DNA of 64,000 nucleotides, from NCBI RefSeq assembly GCF_003148745.1, contig NZ_QGGU01000001.1, forward strand, positions 137,536 through 201,535, in the 5' to 3' direction. Each line of letters begins with the position of its first letter. The stretch's first letter is position 1. Of the stretch, positions 26,100 to 35,252 are shown piece by piece. The DNA is from Pleionea mediterranea (GTDB lineage Bacteria > Pseudomonadota > Gammaproteobacteria > Enterobacterales > Kangiellaceae). A model generated the notes under the pieces. The model was not told where the DNA came from, ran no database searches, and saw nothing but the letters and a program-made list of their open reading frames with translations. Both the position numbers and the translations under genes were made by a program.

Positions 26100-26330
26100 A
26101 AATCCTCCTGATAAAATTATCAGCATGGTGTAGTAACGTGAAGAACAACCTGACGGCAGGTGCGCTTCATATAAAACAGAGCGTTAATAATAAATAAACC
26201 GACTCAGGTTATATAGAAGCGCAAGAGTGTAAAACGTTACACTAAAATTTTAATTAAAGTCTCATTTAAAGTTTATGCCGACTACTTTGTTTGTAAACTT
26301 AGTTTATCTATAACACGCACCTTATGTAAC

Positions 26331-28070
26331 TTAATCTTTGTGCAAAGAAACAGTAAACCAGAACCGCGAGCCTTTTTGAGGTTCACTGTTAACACCAATA
26401 TTACCACCCATCAATTCAGACAACTTCTTGGAAACGATCAATCTAAGACGACCCGCAAAGCTGCTGTTGGTTAGTTTAGTGCGTTGTTCCAAAGAATCAA
26501 ACAGACCGCGTTGTGCTTCTTCCGGAATGCCAACGCCAGAATCCTGTATTGTCAGTCTTAAGTATTCAACCGATTGTTCCATAACCAAGTCGCAGTACAC
26601 CGAAACCTCACCATCTTTGGTGAATCGGATGGCATTACCGAGCAGATTTTTCAGTATTTGTTTAACACGCTTTGAATCGTTATAAATGTGTTCGGGGACT
26701 TCGTTAGCAATATTGCACGATAGTTGCAGTGACTTTGATTTTGCATGAGGCGTGTATTCCGAAATGGTTTCTTCAATTAGTTGTCGAACATCAAAGTCAT
26801 TTTTATACAGCTTTAACAAGTTAGCATCGAGCTTGGAAAAGTCGAGTATATTGTTAAGGTTATTAATTAGTGTATTGGATGACCGTCTGGCAATACTTAA
26901 CAGTTCTTTTGGCTCTTCATCCAGACTGTATTCACTCAGCAAATGCAACATACTTGTGAGAGTTTTCATTGGCGTGGTTATTTCATCACCCATGCGTGAT
27001 AAAAATTCTGACTTTGTTTTAGGCGCCTGAACCGCACTGTCGCGCTCAACCTGTAAAGATACTTTTTCTGACTTAACATTGTGTAAGGTTGAGTCCAATT
27101 GTTTCAATTTGGTTTGCATGTTTCTCAACTGAGTATTCTGTTGAGTTACCAGCTGATTTACTGAGTTGGTAAAGTCTTCTAGCTCAGGAATAATATTCAA
27201 AGACTTTATTACTTTGCTAAGTTGATTGGCATTCTCGACCGACTGACTTGCCTGAGATAACTTCTTTAGACTGCGGTAATGACCGCTAATAAACATAAAG
27301 GTTAATATCACCAGAGCAGACATTAAAATTATAATTAAAATAATACTGATAATACCTGTGTCGGGTAGAGACTGACTTAACGAAGCATTAGGCAGATGAT
27401 AATAAATTTTACCGGAAACTTTGGATTGAATAGGCCAGGTGAGTTGTTGACTTTCATTATACGGCAGTGCGGAATTTGTGGTTAAACTTGAGCCGTTAAT
27501 TGAAAGTTTAAAGTCTGCCCCTGTTTGTTGCTTTAAATGATTAAAAAAAACATTATTAAGCTTTAGAACATTAAAAATAATGCCAGTGACTTTATCGTCA
27601 ATTAACAGTGCTTGTGACTTTACCAGAGCAAAGTGTTTATCGAACTTTGTCACGGTTGTTTTTGAGCCCGGCGATTTCATCTGACTTAAAATTATATGTT
27701 CAAGCTCGTAAAACTCACCTTGTTGCGGCTCTAATCCGGGGCGAAGTAACTGGTTATTGTCTGCATTGTATAGAGCTATTTCTGTGGTGTTATTCGCCGC
27801 TGCATTTAACAGGCTTAATAATTGGGGCAAGTCAGTTTGTTGAAATGACGACTTTATGGCATCGGTACTCTCGGCGGAATGTCCCGTTTGAATAAATTGA
27901 TTAAACGCCAGATTAACGCTGTTCTGCAACTGATTTACTTTATTCGTTTGCTGGGTGGTAACGGCTTTAGAAATACCACTGCTGATATTGATGTAGCTGA
28001 ACCAACTGATTGCTGCAGTTGCTGCTGCAATCGCGATGCTGGTAATAATAAGTTTTGACTTAATGGTCAT
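26331..28070 (-). CDS. Histidine-kinase-like sensor protein with degenerate catalytic motifs
   Basis: The 579-residue protein has a TM segment at residues 6-26, a periplasmic part of about 200 residues, a second TM near 235-260, a coiled coil around 305-345, and a DHp-HATPase module from about 350. The phospho-acceptor His of the DHp helix is Asp362 (MGDEITTP, family norm MSHEIRTP), from codon GAT. The N box (NLLGNAIRFT) and G1 box (DSGVGIP) are intact, but the G2 box reads FAGRLRL instead of GTGLGL. It is probably a pseudokinase that binds ATP or regulates a partner. The ATG at 28070 follows AGGGA. No response regulator gene is adjacent. Confidence 0.85.
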   Translation of the reverse strand: MTIKSKLIITSIAIAAATAAISWFSYINISSGISKAVTTQQTNKVNQLQNSVNLAFNQFIQTGHSAESTDAIKSSFQQTDLPQLLSLLNAAANNTTEIALYNADNNQLLRPGLEPQQGEFYELEHIILSQMKSPGSKTTVTKFDKHFALVKSQALLIDDKVTGIIFNVLKLNNVFFNHLKQQTGADFKLSINGSSLTTNSALPYNESQQLTWPIQSKVSGKIYYHLPNASLSQSLPDTGIISIILIIILMSALVILTFMFISGHYRSLKKLSQASQSVENANQLSKVIKSLNIIPELEDFTNSVNQLVTQQNTQLRNMQTKLKQLDSTLHNVKSEKVSLQVERDSAVQAPKTKSEFLSRMGDEITTPMKTLTSMLHLLSEYSLDEEPKELLSIARRSSNTLINNLNNILDFSKLDANLLKLYKNDFDVRQLIEETISEYTPHAKSKSLQLSCNIANEVPEHIYNDSKRVKQILKNLLGNAIRFTKDGEVSVYCDLVMEQSVEYLRLTIQDSGVGIPEEAQRGLFDSLEQRTKLTNSSFAGRLRLIVSKKLSELMGGNIGVNSEPQKGSRFWFTVSLHKD

Positions 28071-28183
28071 TGCTGTCCCTTTCTGCGGAAACATTTATTG
28101 ATGATAGGCATTCTACTGAATCTAACTGTAGCAAAATGTGATTAGGTTCTCCCGAATATCGATTAATCGGGACGCTGGTCTGA

Positions 28184-29098
28184 TTACTTATTGACTTGAG
28201 CGTAGAGCTTTTTGTACTGGGGTATTGCGATGTTATTGTTTTGTGCGATGTTAATCAAATATTCGCATATGGCAGGTAGTTCAGTGGCCTGGCCCTTAAC
28301 AATATCCTGAAGTGTAGAGCTGACATTGCTGGCTGTTTTTTGTGCGGTTTGATTCACTTGCTCAGAAAGATTCGTCCAATCCTGCTCCGGGCAGGCTTTT
28401 TCCAGTATCTTTTGTATATCATTAATGATGAGCTGCAAGTGATCCCGATACTCAAAGTTGCTTAAAAGTTCACCATTTTTGCAACGGTAAAGGGCTGTTA
28501 ATGGATTGATCACGGCGTTAATGGCCAGTTTTTGCCACAGACGCTTTTGAATATCCCATTGCCATATGACGTCGGGTAAGGCTTCATTCAATGCCTGACA
28601 CAATTGTGGTATTCGAGTCATGGTAAATGTTGACGATTCAATCGTTGTCTTATTGTCTGCCGGGCCAAGGTAAGTTTGACCTTTGCCTGCGTGGTGTAAA
28701 CCATCATTCGATAGGTATGCGCCTTGTGTTGTGGTGGCGACTAATAATTGACACTGTGGTAATAATGATTCGGCAAGCTGCTGGTGACCCATACCGTTTT
28801 GCAACAATATAACCGTGCTCGTGTCGGTAATACGACTGGCGACCGAATTAAGAGCCTGTTCCAATTGATAAGATTTTACACAAACTAACAATATATCGAT
28901 GGCTTCAATTTGTTCTGGTGATTGTTGTGCAATAGACTGTGTAAAAGTTTCTGTTCCGCTGATGTAGTTTATGGCGTAATTTGGACAATCGAGTTGTCTA
29001 GGTATCAGTGTGGTGTTAAATCCAGCTCGAGCCAAGCTGCTGACCCATAAAGAACCGATTGCACCTCTGCCAAGAATGTGGAATTGAAATTGCGACAT
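28184..29098 (-). CDS. panE: 2-dehydropantoate 2-reductase family protein
   Basis: The 304-residue protein begins with the NADP-binding motif ILGRGAIGSLW, followed by ILLVCVKSYQLEQAL and LLQNGMGH (PanE/ApbA signatures). The C-terminal domain has KLAINAVINPLTALYRCKNGELL. It probably reduces ketopantoate in pantothenate synthesis, but the family also holds other 2-oxoacid reductases. The ATG at 29098 is preferred over a TTG 30 bp upstream that would overlap the divergent ampG gene. Confidence 0.88.
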   Translation of the reverse strand: MSQFQFHILGRGAIGSLWVSSLARAGFNTTLIPRQLDCPNYAINYISGTETFTQSIAQQSPEQIEAIDILLVCVKSYQLEQALNSVASRITDTSTVILLQNGMGHQQLAESLLPQCQLLVATTTQGAYLSNDGLHHAGKGQTYLGPADNKTTIESSTFTMTRIPQLCQALNEALPDVIWQWDIQKRLWQKLAINAVINPLTALYRCKNGELLSNFEYRDHLQLIINDIQKILEKACPEQDWTNLSEQVNQTAQKTASNVSSTLQDIVKGQATELPAICEYLINIAQNNNIAIPQYKKLYAQVNK

Positions 29099-29119
29099 AG
29101 TTAACCCAAGAGTCGGTGT

Positions 29120-30412
29120 ATGACCCAAATAATAAAAGAAAAGAAAACACTTAAACAGGCGTTACTGAACAAAAGAATGCTGATTTGTATTTTAATTGGC
29201 TTTTCTTCCGGTTTACCGCTCTATTTATTGATTCAATTTGTTCCTTTATGGCTACGAGAGCACGGTGTTGATTTAACCACTATTGGTCTGTTTGGCATTG
29301 TTTTGTTTCCTTACACCTGGAAATTTCTGTGGTCGCCAATAATGGATCGATATGTTCCTCCGTTTTTAGGTCGCCGCAGAGGTTGGATGCTGATAACCCA
29401 AATTTCATTAATCGTATTAATGGGCATATTGGCAATGTTTAATCCTGCAAAAGATATTGCCGCCATAGCCGTTATTGTCGGATTCATTGCATTTTTTAGT
29501 GCCAGTCAGGATATTGTGATCGACGCCTATCGCCGTGAGTTGCTACCGGATGAAGAGTTGGGGGCGGGCACCGGCTTTTCCATTCAGGCGTATCGCTATT
29601 CGTCTTTTATTCCTAGCGGCATTGGATTTATAGTCGCTGACTTTATGGGATGGCAAGCTGCTCACTGGTTTGTTTCGATCTTTATGCTGGTGGGTATCAT
29701 CACTACATTGTTTATTGATGAAACCTCAAAAGCCGGCGATGAGCCACAATCAATTCGAGAAGCGGTTGTTGAACCCTTTAAAGAGTTTTTTAACCGGGAC
29801 GGTTATCGCAGCGCCATTATGATTTTGTTGTTTATGTTGCTGTATAAGCTTGGCGACAATATGGCGACAGCATTGGAAACCCCTTTCTTTTCCGACATGG
29901 GTTTTTCTGCACTTGAAATAGGCACTATTGCAAAAATTTCCAAAACAGTCAGTGCTGCCGTGGGTACTATTATCGGTGGCATTATTATGATTAAGCTGGG
30001 TATTAATCGAAGCCTGTGGATCTTTGGTATTTTTCAGATGATATCCATTCTGGGTTATCTTGCCTTGGCACTCGTGGGTAATAATGCTGTGATGTTAGCG
30101 GTTGCAACAAGTTTGGAATATTTAGGTGTTGGCCTTGGTAGCGTGGCTTTAATTGCTTATATGTCACGCTCAACCAATAAGCATTTTACAGCGACTCAAT
30201 TTGCTCTGTTTTCCAGTTTAGTGTCGATCCCTCGAACATTCGTCGGCGCCGCCAGTGGTTACACCATTGAGCACATTGGTTATGCACAATTTTTTGTGGT
30301 GTGTTTTCTTTGCGCCATTCCGGGCATGCTGATGTTATTTAAAATCGCCCCGTGGAATAGTAAAAAAGAGTCCACAGAAAATCAGTCGGCTCAACAGACA
30401 ACAGCTGAGTAG
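29120..30412 (+). CDS. ampG: AmpG-family muropeptide transporter
   Basis: The 430-residue major facilitator protein has 12 or more TM helices. The AmpG signature region is clear: GFSSGLPLYLLIQFVPLWLREHGVDLTTIGLFGIVLFPYTWKFLWSPIMDRY, given here only as residues 22-75, and SQDIVIDAYRRELL near 136. It imports anhydromuropeptides from the periplasm for cell-wall recycling. It diverges from panE with only 21 bp between the start codons, so the two promoters must lie inside coding sequence or overlap. The stop codon lies in copy 2 of the dispersed repeat. Confidence 0.93.
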   Translation: MTQIIKEKKTLKQALLNKRMLICILIGFSSGLPLYLLIQFVPLWLREHGVDLTTIGLFGIVLFPYTWKFLWSPIMDRYVPPFLGRRRGWMLITQISLIVLMGILAMFNPAKDIAAIAVIVGFIAFFSASQDIVIDAYRRELLPDEELGAGTGFSIQAYRYSSFIPSGIGFIVADFMGWQAAHWFVSIFMLVGIITTLFIDETSKAGDEPQSIREAVVEPFKEFFNRDGYRSAIMILLFMLLYKLGDNMATALETPFFSDMGFSALEIGTIAKISKTVSAAVGTIIGGIIMIKLGINRSLWIFGIFQMISILGYLALALVGNNAVMLAVATSLEYLGVGLGSVALIAYMSRSTNKHFTATQFALFSSLVSIPRTFVGAASGYTIEHIGYAQFFVVCFLCAIPGMLMLFKIAPWNSKKESTENQSAQQTTAE

Positions 30413-30445
30413 AAGCTATCTTAAAAATGCTGCACTTGATGATAC
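30408..30445 (+). repeat. Dispersed 38-nt repeat, copy 2
   Basis: This copy matches 14152-14189 at 36 of 38 positions. It begins 2 bp before the ampG stop codon (TAG at 30410-30412), so the repeat supplies the end of that gene. The mismatches are at repeat positions 16 and 32. Confidence 0.7.
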
Positions 30446-30540
30446 GACGTTCGCTATTTTTGAGTTGTCTTTTAGTCTATTTAATTTGATGGATTATAAC
30501 TGTCTGGTAAAAAGTGAGTGAGTTAAAGGATGTCTCGGTG

Positions 30541-30589
30541 ATTAAAAAAGCCACCGCAGTAAGTACTTTAAGTAAACTGGCAGTGGCTT
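30541..30589 (-). terminator. Rho-independent terminator of the TIGR04219-like gene
   Basis: Read on the minus strand, AAGCCACTGC and GCGGTGGCTT pair with one mismatch around a 22-nt loop, followed by TTTTTAAT. It lies about 55 bp after the stop codon of the barrel gene. Confidence 0.75.
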
Positions 30590-30643
30590 CTTATTACGAT
30601 GGAAGCAAATGCTGGTTGCTTCTTTTAACTGATAAACCTAGAA

Positions 30644-31381
30644 CTAAAAATGAAACGTTGCGTTGATAAAGACGCCGTCAAACTCCAAATCACTGTCTAG
30701 CTCGTCATTGTCATCCACTTCAACATTAAAAGTGCGCAAGCCACCTTCAAGTCCCAAGCCAATGGATGTTTCATAACCCAGTACCAAAGAGGTATCAGAA
30801 ATTGAGCTGCCAGAAGCACTTATATAATTGACAATGGCACTAAGGCTCAGTCCGGTTAATGGGAGATCAAATCGTGCTTTTCCGTAGAGCATTGGAATGG
30901 TTTGATCAATTTTTTCATAGAACTGAGAACCAGTATCGTTGTCTTCTAATTGAACAAATCCATCAAACTTACGACCGCTTAGACCTAAATCCAGATTGAC
31001 CCAGTTGTCGAGAATTTCATAGTAAAGCGTGTAATCACGATGGGATAAATCGAACTGAGTAGACACGTTACCAGTATAAACTTCGCCATCGAAGGTACCG
31101 ACAAAGTCACCTTGACCTGATGAAGACATATCCTGATCTCTCACCATAATATTGGGAATGACAGGAATCGGGTGCTCAAAAGCTATATAAAGCCCGGATT
31201 GATTTTTTTCTCTGATATTGCCATCTTCGCCAGCAGAAAACTGGTTTCCGCCATCGTCAGCAATATTCCCTTTAAAATCGGGTTTCCAGTTACCCATTCC
31301 AGCATAAACACCTAATGTGTCAGCACTGGCAGCGCCGGATAGAATTGAAGCAGTAATGAGTGCAGGTATTAGCTTTCGCAT
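30644..31381 (-). CDS. Outer-membrane beta-barrel protein, TIGR04219-like
   Basis: The 245-residue product has a signal peptide (residues 1-20, cleavage near GAASA-DT), followed by TLGVYAGMGNWKPDFKGNI, which matches the start of the TIGR04219 barrel family. Amphipathic strands follow and the chain ends in NATFHF with terminal Phe. The function is unknown. The ATG at 31381 with AGAGA upstream is preferred over a start 24 bp earlier because it gives a proper signal peptide. Confidence 0.87.
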   Translation of the reverse strand: MRKLIPALITASILSGAASADTLGVYAGMGNWKPDFKGNIADDGGNQFSAGEDGNIREKNQSGLYIAFEHPIPVIPNIMVRDQDMSSSGQGDFVGTFDGEVYTGNVSTQFDLSHRDYTLYYEILDNWVNLDLGLSGRKFDGFVQLEDNDTGSQFYEKIDQTIPMLYGKARFDLPLTGLSLSAIVNYISASGSSISDTSLVLGYETSIGLGLEGGLRTFNVEVDDNDELDSDLEFDGVFINATFHF

Positions 31382-31771
31382 AGGATTCTCTCTGTGGTTG
31401 TTCATTATTCAAATTTATATTACATCTAGTGTAGTTTATAAATCATTGACTGATAACACAAAAATAAAAAGATAATCGTTAAAAATCAGCGGATGAATGC
31501 GACTTATATCACACAATACACGGATGTATACCGAGTAAAAAACGAACTAGTCAATCAATTATGGCCAGAGAGAGTGGATTTTAAGCGTTGTAAAAAAGAA
31601 GGCGCTGTATAGGCGCCTTATGGAAAGTTGAGGGTTTAAAGAGTCGAGATAAGCCAGACATGAATTAACTCGACTCAAGATAAGTGTAGTTCAGAGTTTC
31701 CCTACTGCAAGAATTTAGTGACTATTTTTCAATATATAGTGCGTTATTCTTTAAGTAGACCCTATATAAGC
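31382..31771. other. Intergenic region between barrel gene and yajG
   Basis: No gene is supported in this 390-bp stretch. It must hold the promoter of the barrel gene and contains the probable yajG terminator at 31590-31619. Confidence 0.5.
31590..31619 (-). terminator. Rho-independent terminator on the minus strand
   Basis: AAGGCGC (31599-31605) and GCGCCTT (31613-31619) form a 7-bp stem with a 7-nt loop; on the minus strand it is followed by CTTTTTTAC. It is about 150 bp beyond the yajG stop, the closest upstream gene on this strand. Confidence 0.75.
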
Positions 31772-32362
31772 TTATTGAAGCGTATTGATAAAATTGAGTA
31801 CCTGCTCATCACTAAACGCTGCCTGTAATAGCTTACCAACGGTTTCATTGGTTAACCCGGTAACTTCAGATTCATTGGCGTTAAGTGCCACCACCAGTGA
31901 TTGACTACGACTGAATGACTTTTTGAATGTGTTTGGTTTTTGGTACAACTCAACGGTTAATTTACCGTTTACTTTTATTTCGTCTTTTACGGTACCTTTA
32001 TGAAGTGTGACCTGTAACTGGTGAAAATCGAGTGTCATGGCAAAGTCAGAAAAGTGCTTATTGGAGCTGATTTTATAACCGTTCTTGCTTAGAGCATCGA
32101 TAACACTGCTTTTTACCGCTTTGGAAAAATCATTGTCTGCATTGAGGTATTTTACGTTTTCGGTGTCGCTTGATGTCAGCATGGTTTCCGGTGGCATTAC
32201 CGAGATGTTCACGGTCTTACCGGTTGTTTGTTCAGCCCCTGAAATAACCACTTCCGGGTCCACCGTGTATTGTGTGGGATGACTGGCACAGGCGGTTAAT
32301 AATAAGCCGCTGATTATGATCATGTATTTGGAAAATGAACCAAGGGGTAATTGTATCGTCAT
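31772..32362 (-). CDS. yajG: YajG-family lipoprotein
   Basis: The 196-residue product has a lipoprotein signal peptide with the lipobox LLTAC (Cys about residue 25). The mature part fits the YajG pattern: segment VDPEVVISG, then TVNISVMPPE, the helix-rich AVKSSVIDALSKNGYKI, and AAFSDEQVLNFINTLQ at the end. It is probably anchored in the outer membrane. In enterobacteria yajG is near ampG; here ampG lies about 1.4 kb away in opposite orientation. Its function is unknown. Confidence 0.85.
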   Translation of the reverse strand: MTIQLPLGSFSKYMIIISGLLLTACASHPTQYTVDPEVVISGAEQTTGKTVNISVMPPETMLTSSDTENVKYLNADNDFSKAVKSSVIDALSKNGYKISSNKHFSDFAMTLDFHQLQVTLHKGTVKDEIKVNGKLTVELYQKPNTFKKSFSRSQSLVVALNANESEVTGLTNETVGKLLQAAFSDEQVLNFINTLQ

Positions 32363-32560
32363 AATTTTTTGCCTTTTTTTGTATCGCTTGTTTTATAGGA
32401 TAGGATTCGTCTAGTTGGGATATTCGTTCATTTTTTCAACTTAGCGTTCAGTTTAACCGTTTGCTATGTCGAAATTGTAACATGCCATAAAGCCCATTTT
32501 TGTGAACCAATGGTTATGCATTTAGACTTTATTATTGCAAATAGTTTACAAGCGAAATGG

Positions 32561-33814
32561 TTAACTGTTTTCAGCACAAAAAATACTGAACTTAGCGTTT
32601 GACGAGACGGTTTCAACGCGATGGAATTGTTTGGCTAAATCACGGTAATAGCCCAAATGCCGGTTGGCAATAACCCAGAGCCGCCCATTACTTGAGAGTT
32701 TGCTCCTGGCTTGTCTGAACATTAACTTTGCGGTGTCTGTGGTTACCCGTCGCTCCTGGTGAAAGGGGGGATTGCAAAGAATAATATCAAACTTCACCGC
32801 ATCCTGAGCATGGCTCAACATATTACTCACGGTAAACTGCGCTCGAATATTGCCTTGCTTATTGACGATTCGGTTGGCATGAAAGGTTAATTTGGCACTG
32901 GCAATGGCAAGGTAGGATTCATCAAAACCGTAAAGGTTTGCCTGGCTGTTTTGCAACGCCGCCGCTGCGGATAAAACACCATTTCCACAACCCAGATCAG
33001 CAATATGTTCTGCAGACGAAACGTTCGGAAAATTATCGAGTAAAAACCGCGCGCCTATATCGAGTGATCCTGATGAAAAGACATTTGGAAGAACTGGCAT
33101 TTTTAGAGATTTATAATTGATGTACTTTAATGGCATCGCTAACCCCGGCTGAATATGGGCAGGGATATTATCAAGCCAATGGTGCGATAAATCTTCACCG
33201 GCTTCACTATCGTTTTGTTTGTTATTAACTTGGTTAAAAGCGTCAGTGTAATGGGATTCATCGGGTGTTCTGGCGCTGATAACCCGAGCTTTTTTTTCAC
33301 CCATTCCTGGTTCAACCCGTGTCAGGTATTGATTAATAGCGGCTTTGACGCCTGTGGTTATAAACTTTTGCATAATGCCGCAGTAGACTGCTGTATCTGG
33401 AAAATAGTGACTTAACATCGCCAGTTGATACTGCAGATAGCTGATGTTTTTGGTGGGTCTAATTAATATGGCGTCAGGGATAAGTTCGGCTATGTTGTCG
33501 GTAGACGAGTAATAGCAAATGGAGCTTACTGAATTATTAGCGGCATTTCTTTCGGTTGCTTTTTGCGATAACAGCGAGTCACTCCAGTGAGTGACATTGA
33601 ATTGATTTGCCAACGCGACGGACAGGGCTCCAAACTCATCATTAACGATAAGCAGGTTTTGAAGGCTGGAGCCTGAACCTTTTGTTTCGGTCGATTGATA
33701 AAAGCGTTGCAGCAATAATTCATCGGCCGAACACCAGGCTCGAAGTGATTGATCATGTGCGGCAGGGTAGCGTTGTAAAGTGACATTGCCAAATGGCGTT
33801 GTAAAAATGGACAT
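32561..33814 (-). CDS. rlmG: 23S rRNA guanine-N2 methyltransferase RlmG
   Basis: The 417-residue protein has the duplicated Rossmann architecture of RlmG/RsmC. The N-terminal degenerate domain starts TLQRYPAAHDQSLRAWCSADELLLQRF, close to E. coli RlmG. The C-terminal catalytic domain has the SAM-binding HIADLGCGNGVLSA and the NPPF motif in ILCNPPFHQ. It methylates G1835 (E. coli numbering) of 23S rRNA. It is somewhat longer than the 378-residue E. coli protein. Confidence 0.93.
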   Translation of the reverse strand: MSIFTTPFGNVTLQRYPAAHDQSLRAWCSADELLLQRFYQSTETKGSGSSLQNLLIVNDEFGALSVALANQFNVTHWSDSLLSQKATERNAANNSVSSICYYSSTDNIAELIPDAILIRPTKNISYLQYQLAMLSHYFPDTAVYCGIMQKFITTGVKAAINQYLTRVEPGMGEKKARVISARTPDESHYTDAFNQVNNKQNDSEAGEDLSHHWLDNIPAHIQPGLAMPLKYINYKSLKMPVLPNVFSSGSLDIGARFLLDNFPNVSSAEHIADLGCGNGVLSAAAALQNSQANLYGFDESYLAIASAKLTFHANRIVNKQGNIRAQFTVSNMLSHAQDAVKFDIILCNPPFHQERRVTTDTAKLMFRQARSKLSSNGRLWVIANRHLGYYRDLAKQFHRVETVSSNAKFSIFCAENS

Positions 33815-34015
33815 AGATCGAATGGTTATGGCTGCAATGGTATTGGATAACGCGCATTATAGTCGTATCTGCATAGCTATTCGGAATTATTTTTGATAGC
33901 TTCATAAAACAGTCAAATTATCCCTATATTTTATTGATTAACAGAATTTGATGAAGATAAGACGTGGGTCAGGGTTAATCGTATCACTCGCAATCGCACT
34001 TAAGGAGAATGAACT

Positions 34016-34762
34016 ATGTCAGGTAGGGTTGCGTTAGTAACCGGGGGAACCGGAGGTATAGGTACTGCTATTTGCCAAACACTGGCTAAGGCAGGTTATA
34101 AAGTTGCCGCTGGCTATAATGGCGGGGGTAATCATGATCGCGCAAAAACCTGGCAAGCAATGCAGCGGGAACAGGGATTTGAGTTTGATATCAGTTACGG
34201 TGATGTTCGTGATTACGACGCATGCGGTGCCTGTATTGCCCATGTGGAAGAAACACTTGGGCCAGTGGACGTGTTGATTAACAATGCAGGCGTGACCAGA
34301 GACACAACACTAAAAAAGATGTCTCAGACGGAGTGGGCCGATGTTTTGAATGCCAATCTGGATTCTGTTTTTAATATGACCCGTCAGGTGATCAACGGCA
34401 TGATAGAACGTAAATTCGGTCGAATAATTAATGTCTCTTCGGTTAATGCGCAAAAGGGCCAGCTTGGGCAAACCAACTACTCTGCTGCAAAAGCTGGTAT
34501 GCACGGATTCACCAAAGCCCTGTCACAAGAAGTGGCCCGTAAAGGTATAACCGTAAACACTGTGTCGCCAGGCTATATTGCGACAAAAATGGTGATGGAA
34601 GTGCCGGAAGATGTGCGTGACCACATTATTGCCGATATTCCTGTTGGCCGGCTCGGTTCCCCGGAAGAAGTGGCTCATGCGGTTGCTTTTTTAGCCTCGG
34701 ATAATTCTGGCTTTATTACGGGAGCAAACTTATCGGTTAACGGTGGCCAGCACATGTTTTAA
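34016..34762 (+). CDS. phbB: Acetoacetyl-CoA reductase
   Basis: The 248-residue short-chain dehydrogenase has TGGTGGIG for NADPH binding, NNAG (LINNAGVTRD) and the catalytic Ser-Tyr-Lys in VSSVNAQKGQLGQTNYSAAKAG. The SVNAQKGQ-GQTNY pattern is typical of PhbB, which makes 3-hydroxybutyryl-CoA for polyhydroxybutyrate. No polymerase or thiolase gene is adjacent. The start follows AAGGAGAATGAACT, a strong site. Confidence 0.93.
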   Translation: MSGRVALVTGGTGGIGTAICQTLAKAGYKVAAGYNGGGNHDRAKTWQAMQREQGFEFDISYGDVRDYDACGACIAHVEETLGPVDVLINNAGVTRDTTLKKMSQTEWADVLNANLDSVFNMTRQVINGMIERKFGRIINVSSVNAQKGQLGQTNYSAAKAGMHGFTKALSQEVARKGITVNTVSPGYIATKMVMEVPEDVRDHIIADIPVGRLGSPEEVAHAVAFLASDNSGFITGANLSVNGGQHMF

Positions 34763-34771
34763 GCGATTCAA

Positions 34772-35087
34772 CTAGAGGGTGTTTATTTTTGGTTCTTTGA
34801 GATGTTGAGAGTTAAAACTATGTCAGTCGCGGCGTGAATTTTGAGGTTTAGTTATTCTAAATAAGAAATTCTCAACAAAGAATGGCTTAGTTTTAGCCTC
34901 AACCCATCGGGCAGGGATTATTTATGGCACAACCGCGTTATCGGTCATTCAAATACGACTACAGGACGTAGGAGGTAGAACGACTCAGGAGGCAAAGTCG
35001 AGAATAACTATTCATCACTCCCTCTGTCTTGTTGTGCCATAAAATAAACGCCTGCATCTCAAAGAGCGAAAGGTAAACACGCTCTAG
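34772..35087. mobile_element. MITE-like non-autonomous element with 33-nt terminal inverted repeats
   Basis: The ends 34772-34804 and 35055-35087 are inverted repeats of 33 nt with 28 matches (CTAGAG at the tip, GTGTTTA, and TCTTTGAGATG as the inner end). A second, nested inverted repeat of 13 bp is perfect: TTTATGGCACAAC (34921-34933) and GTTGTGCCATAAA (35031-35043). No coding frame is found. The element fills most of the 490-bp gap between phbB and the GYF_2 gene. I do not see a clear target-site duplication. Confidence 0.6.
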
Positions 35088-35252
35088 AGTAATCACCGTT
35101 ATTTTTGTTGGCATGCTGCCCTATAACTGTGAACTTGGTCAGCTTTTAAGGGCTGACTTGGTCCGCTTACTGCCCTTTGTGATTCCAGTCACAGCTTTTT
35201 ATTGAGCAAATATTAGACTTGCTCCATCTCTTAAAGAGGCATGGAGCATATA

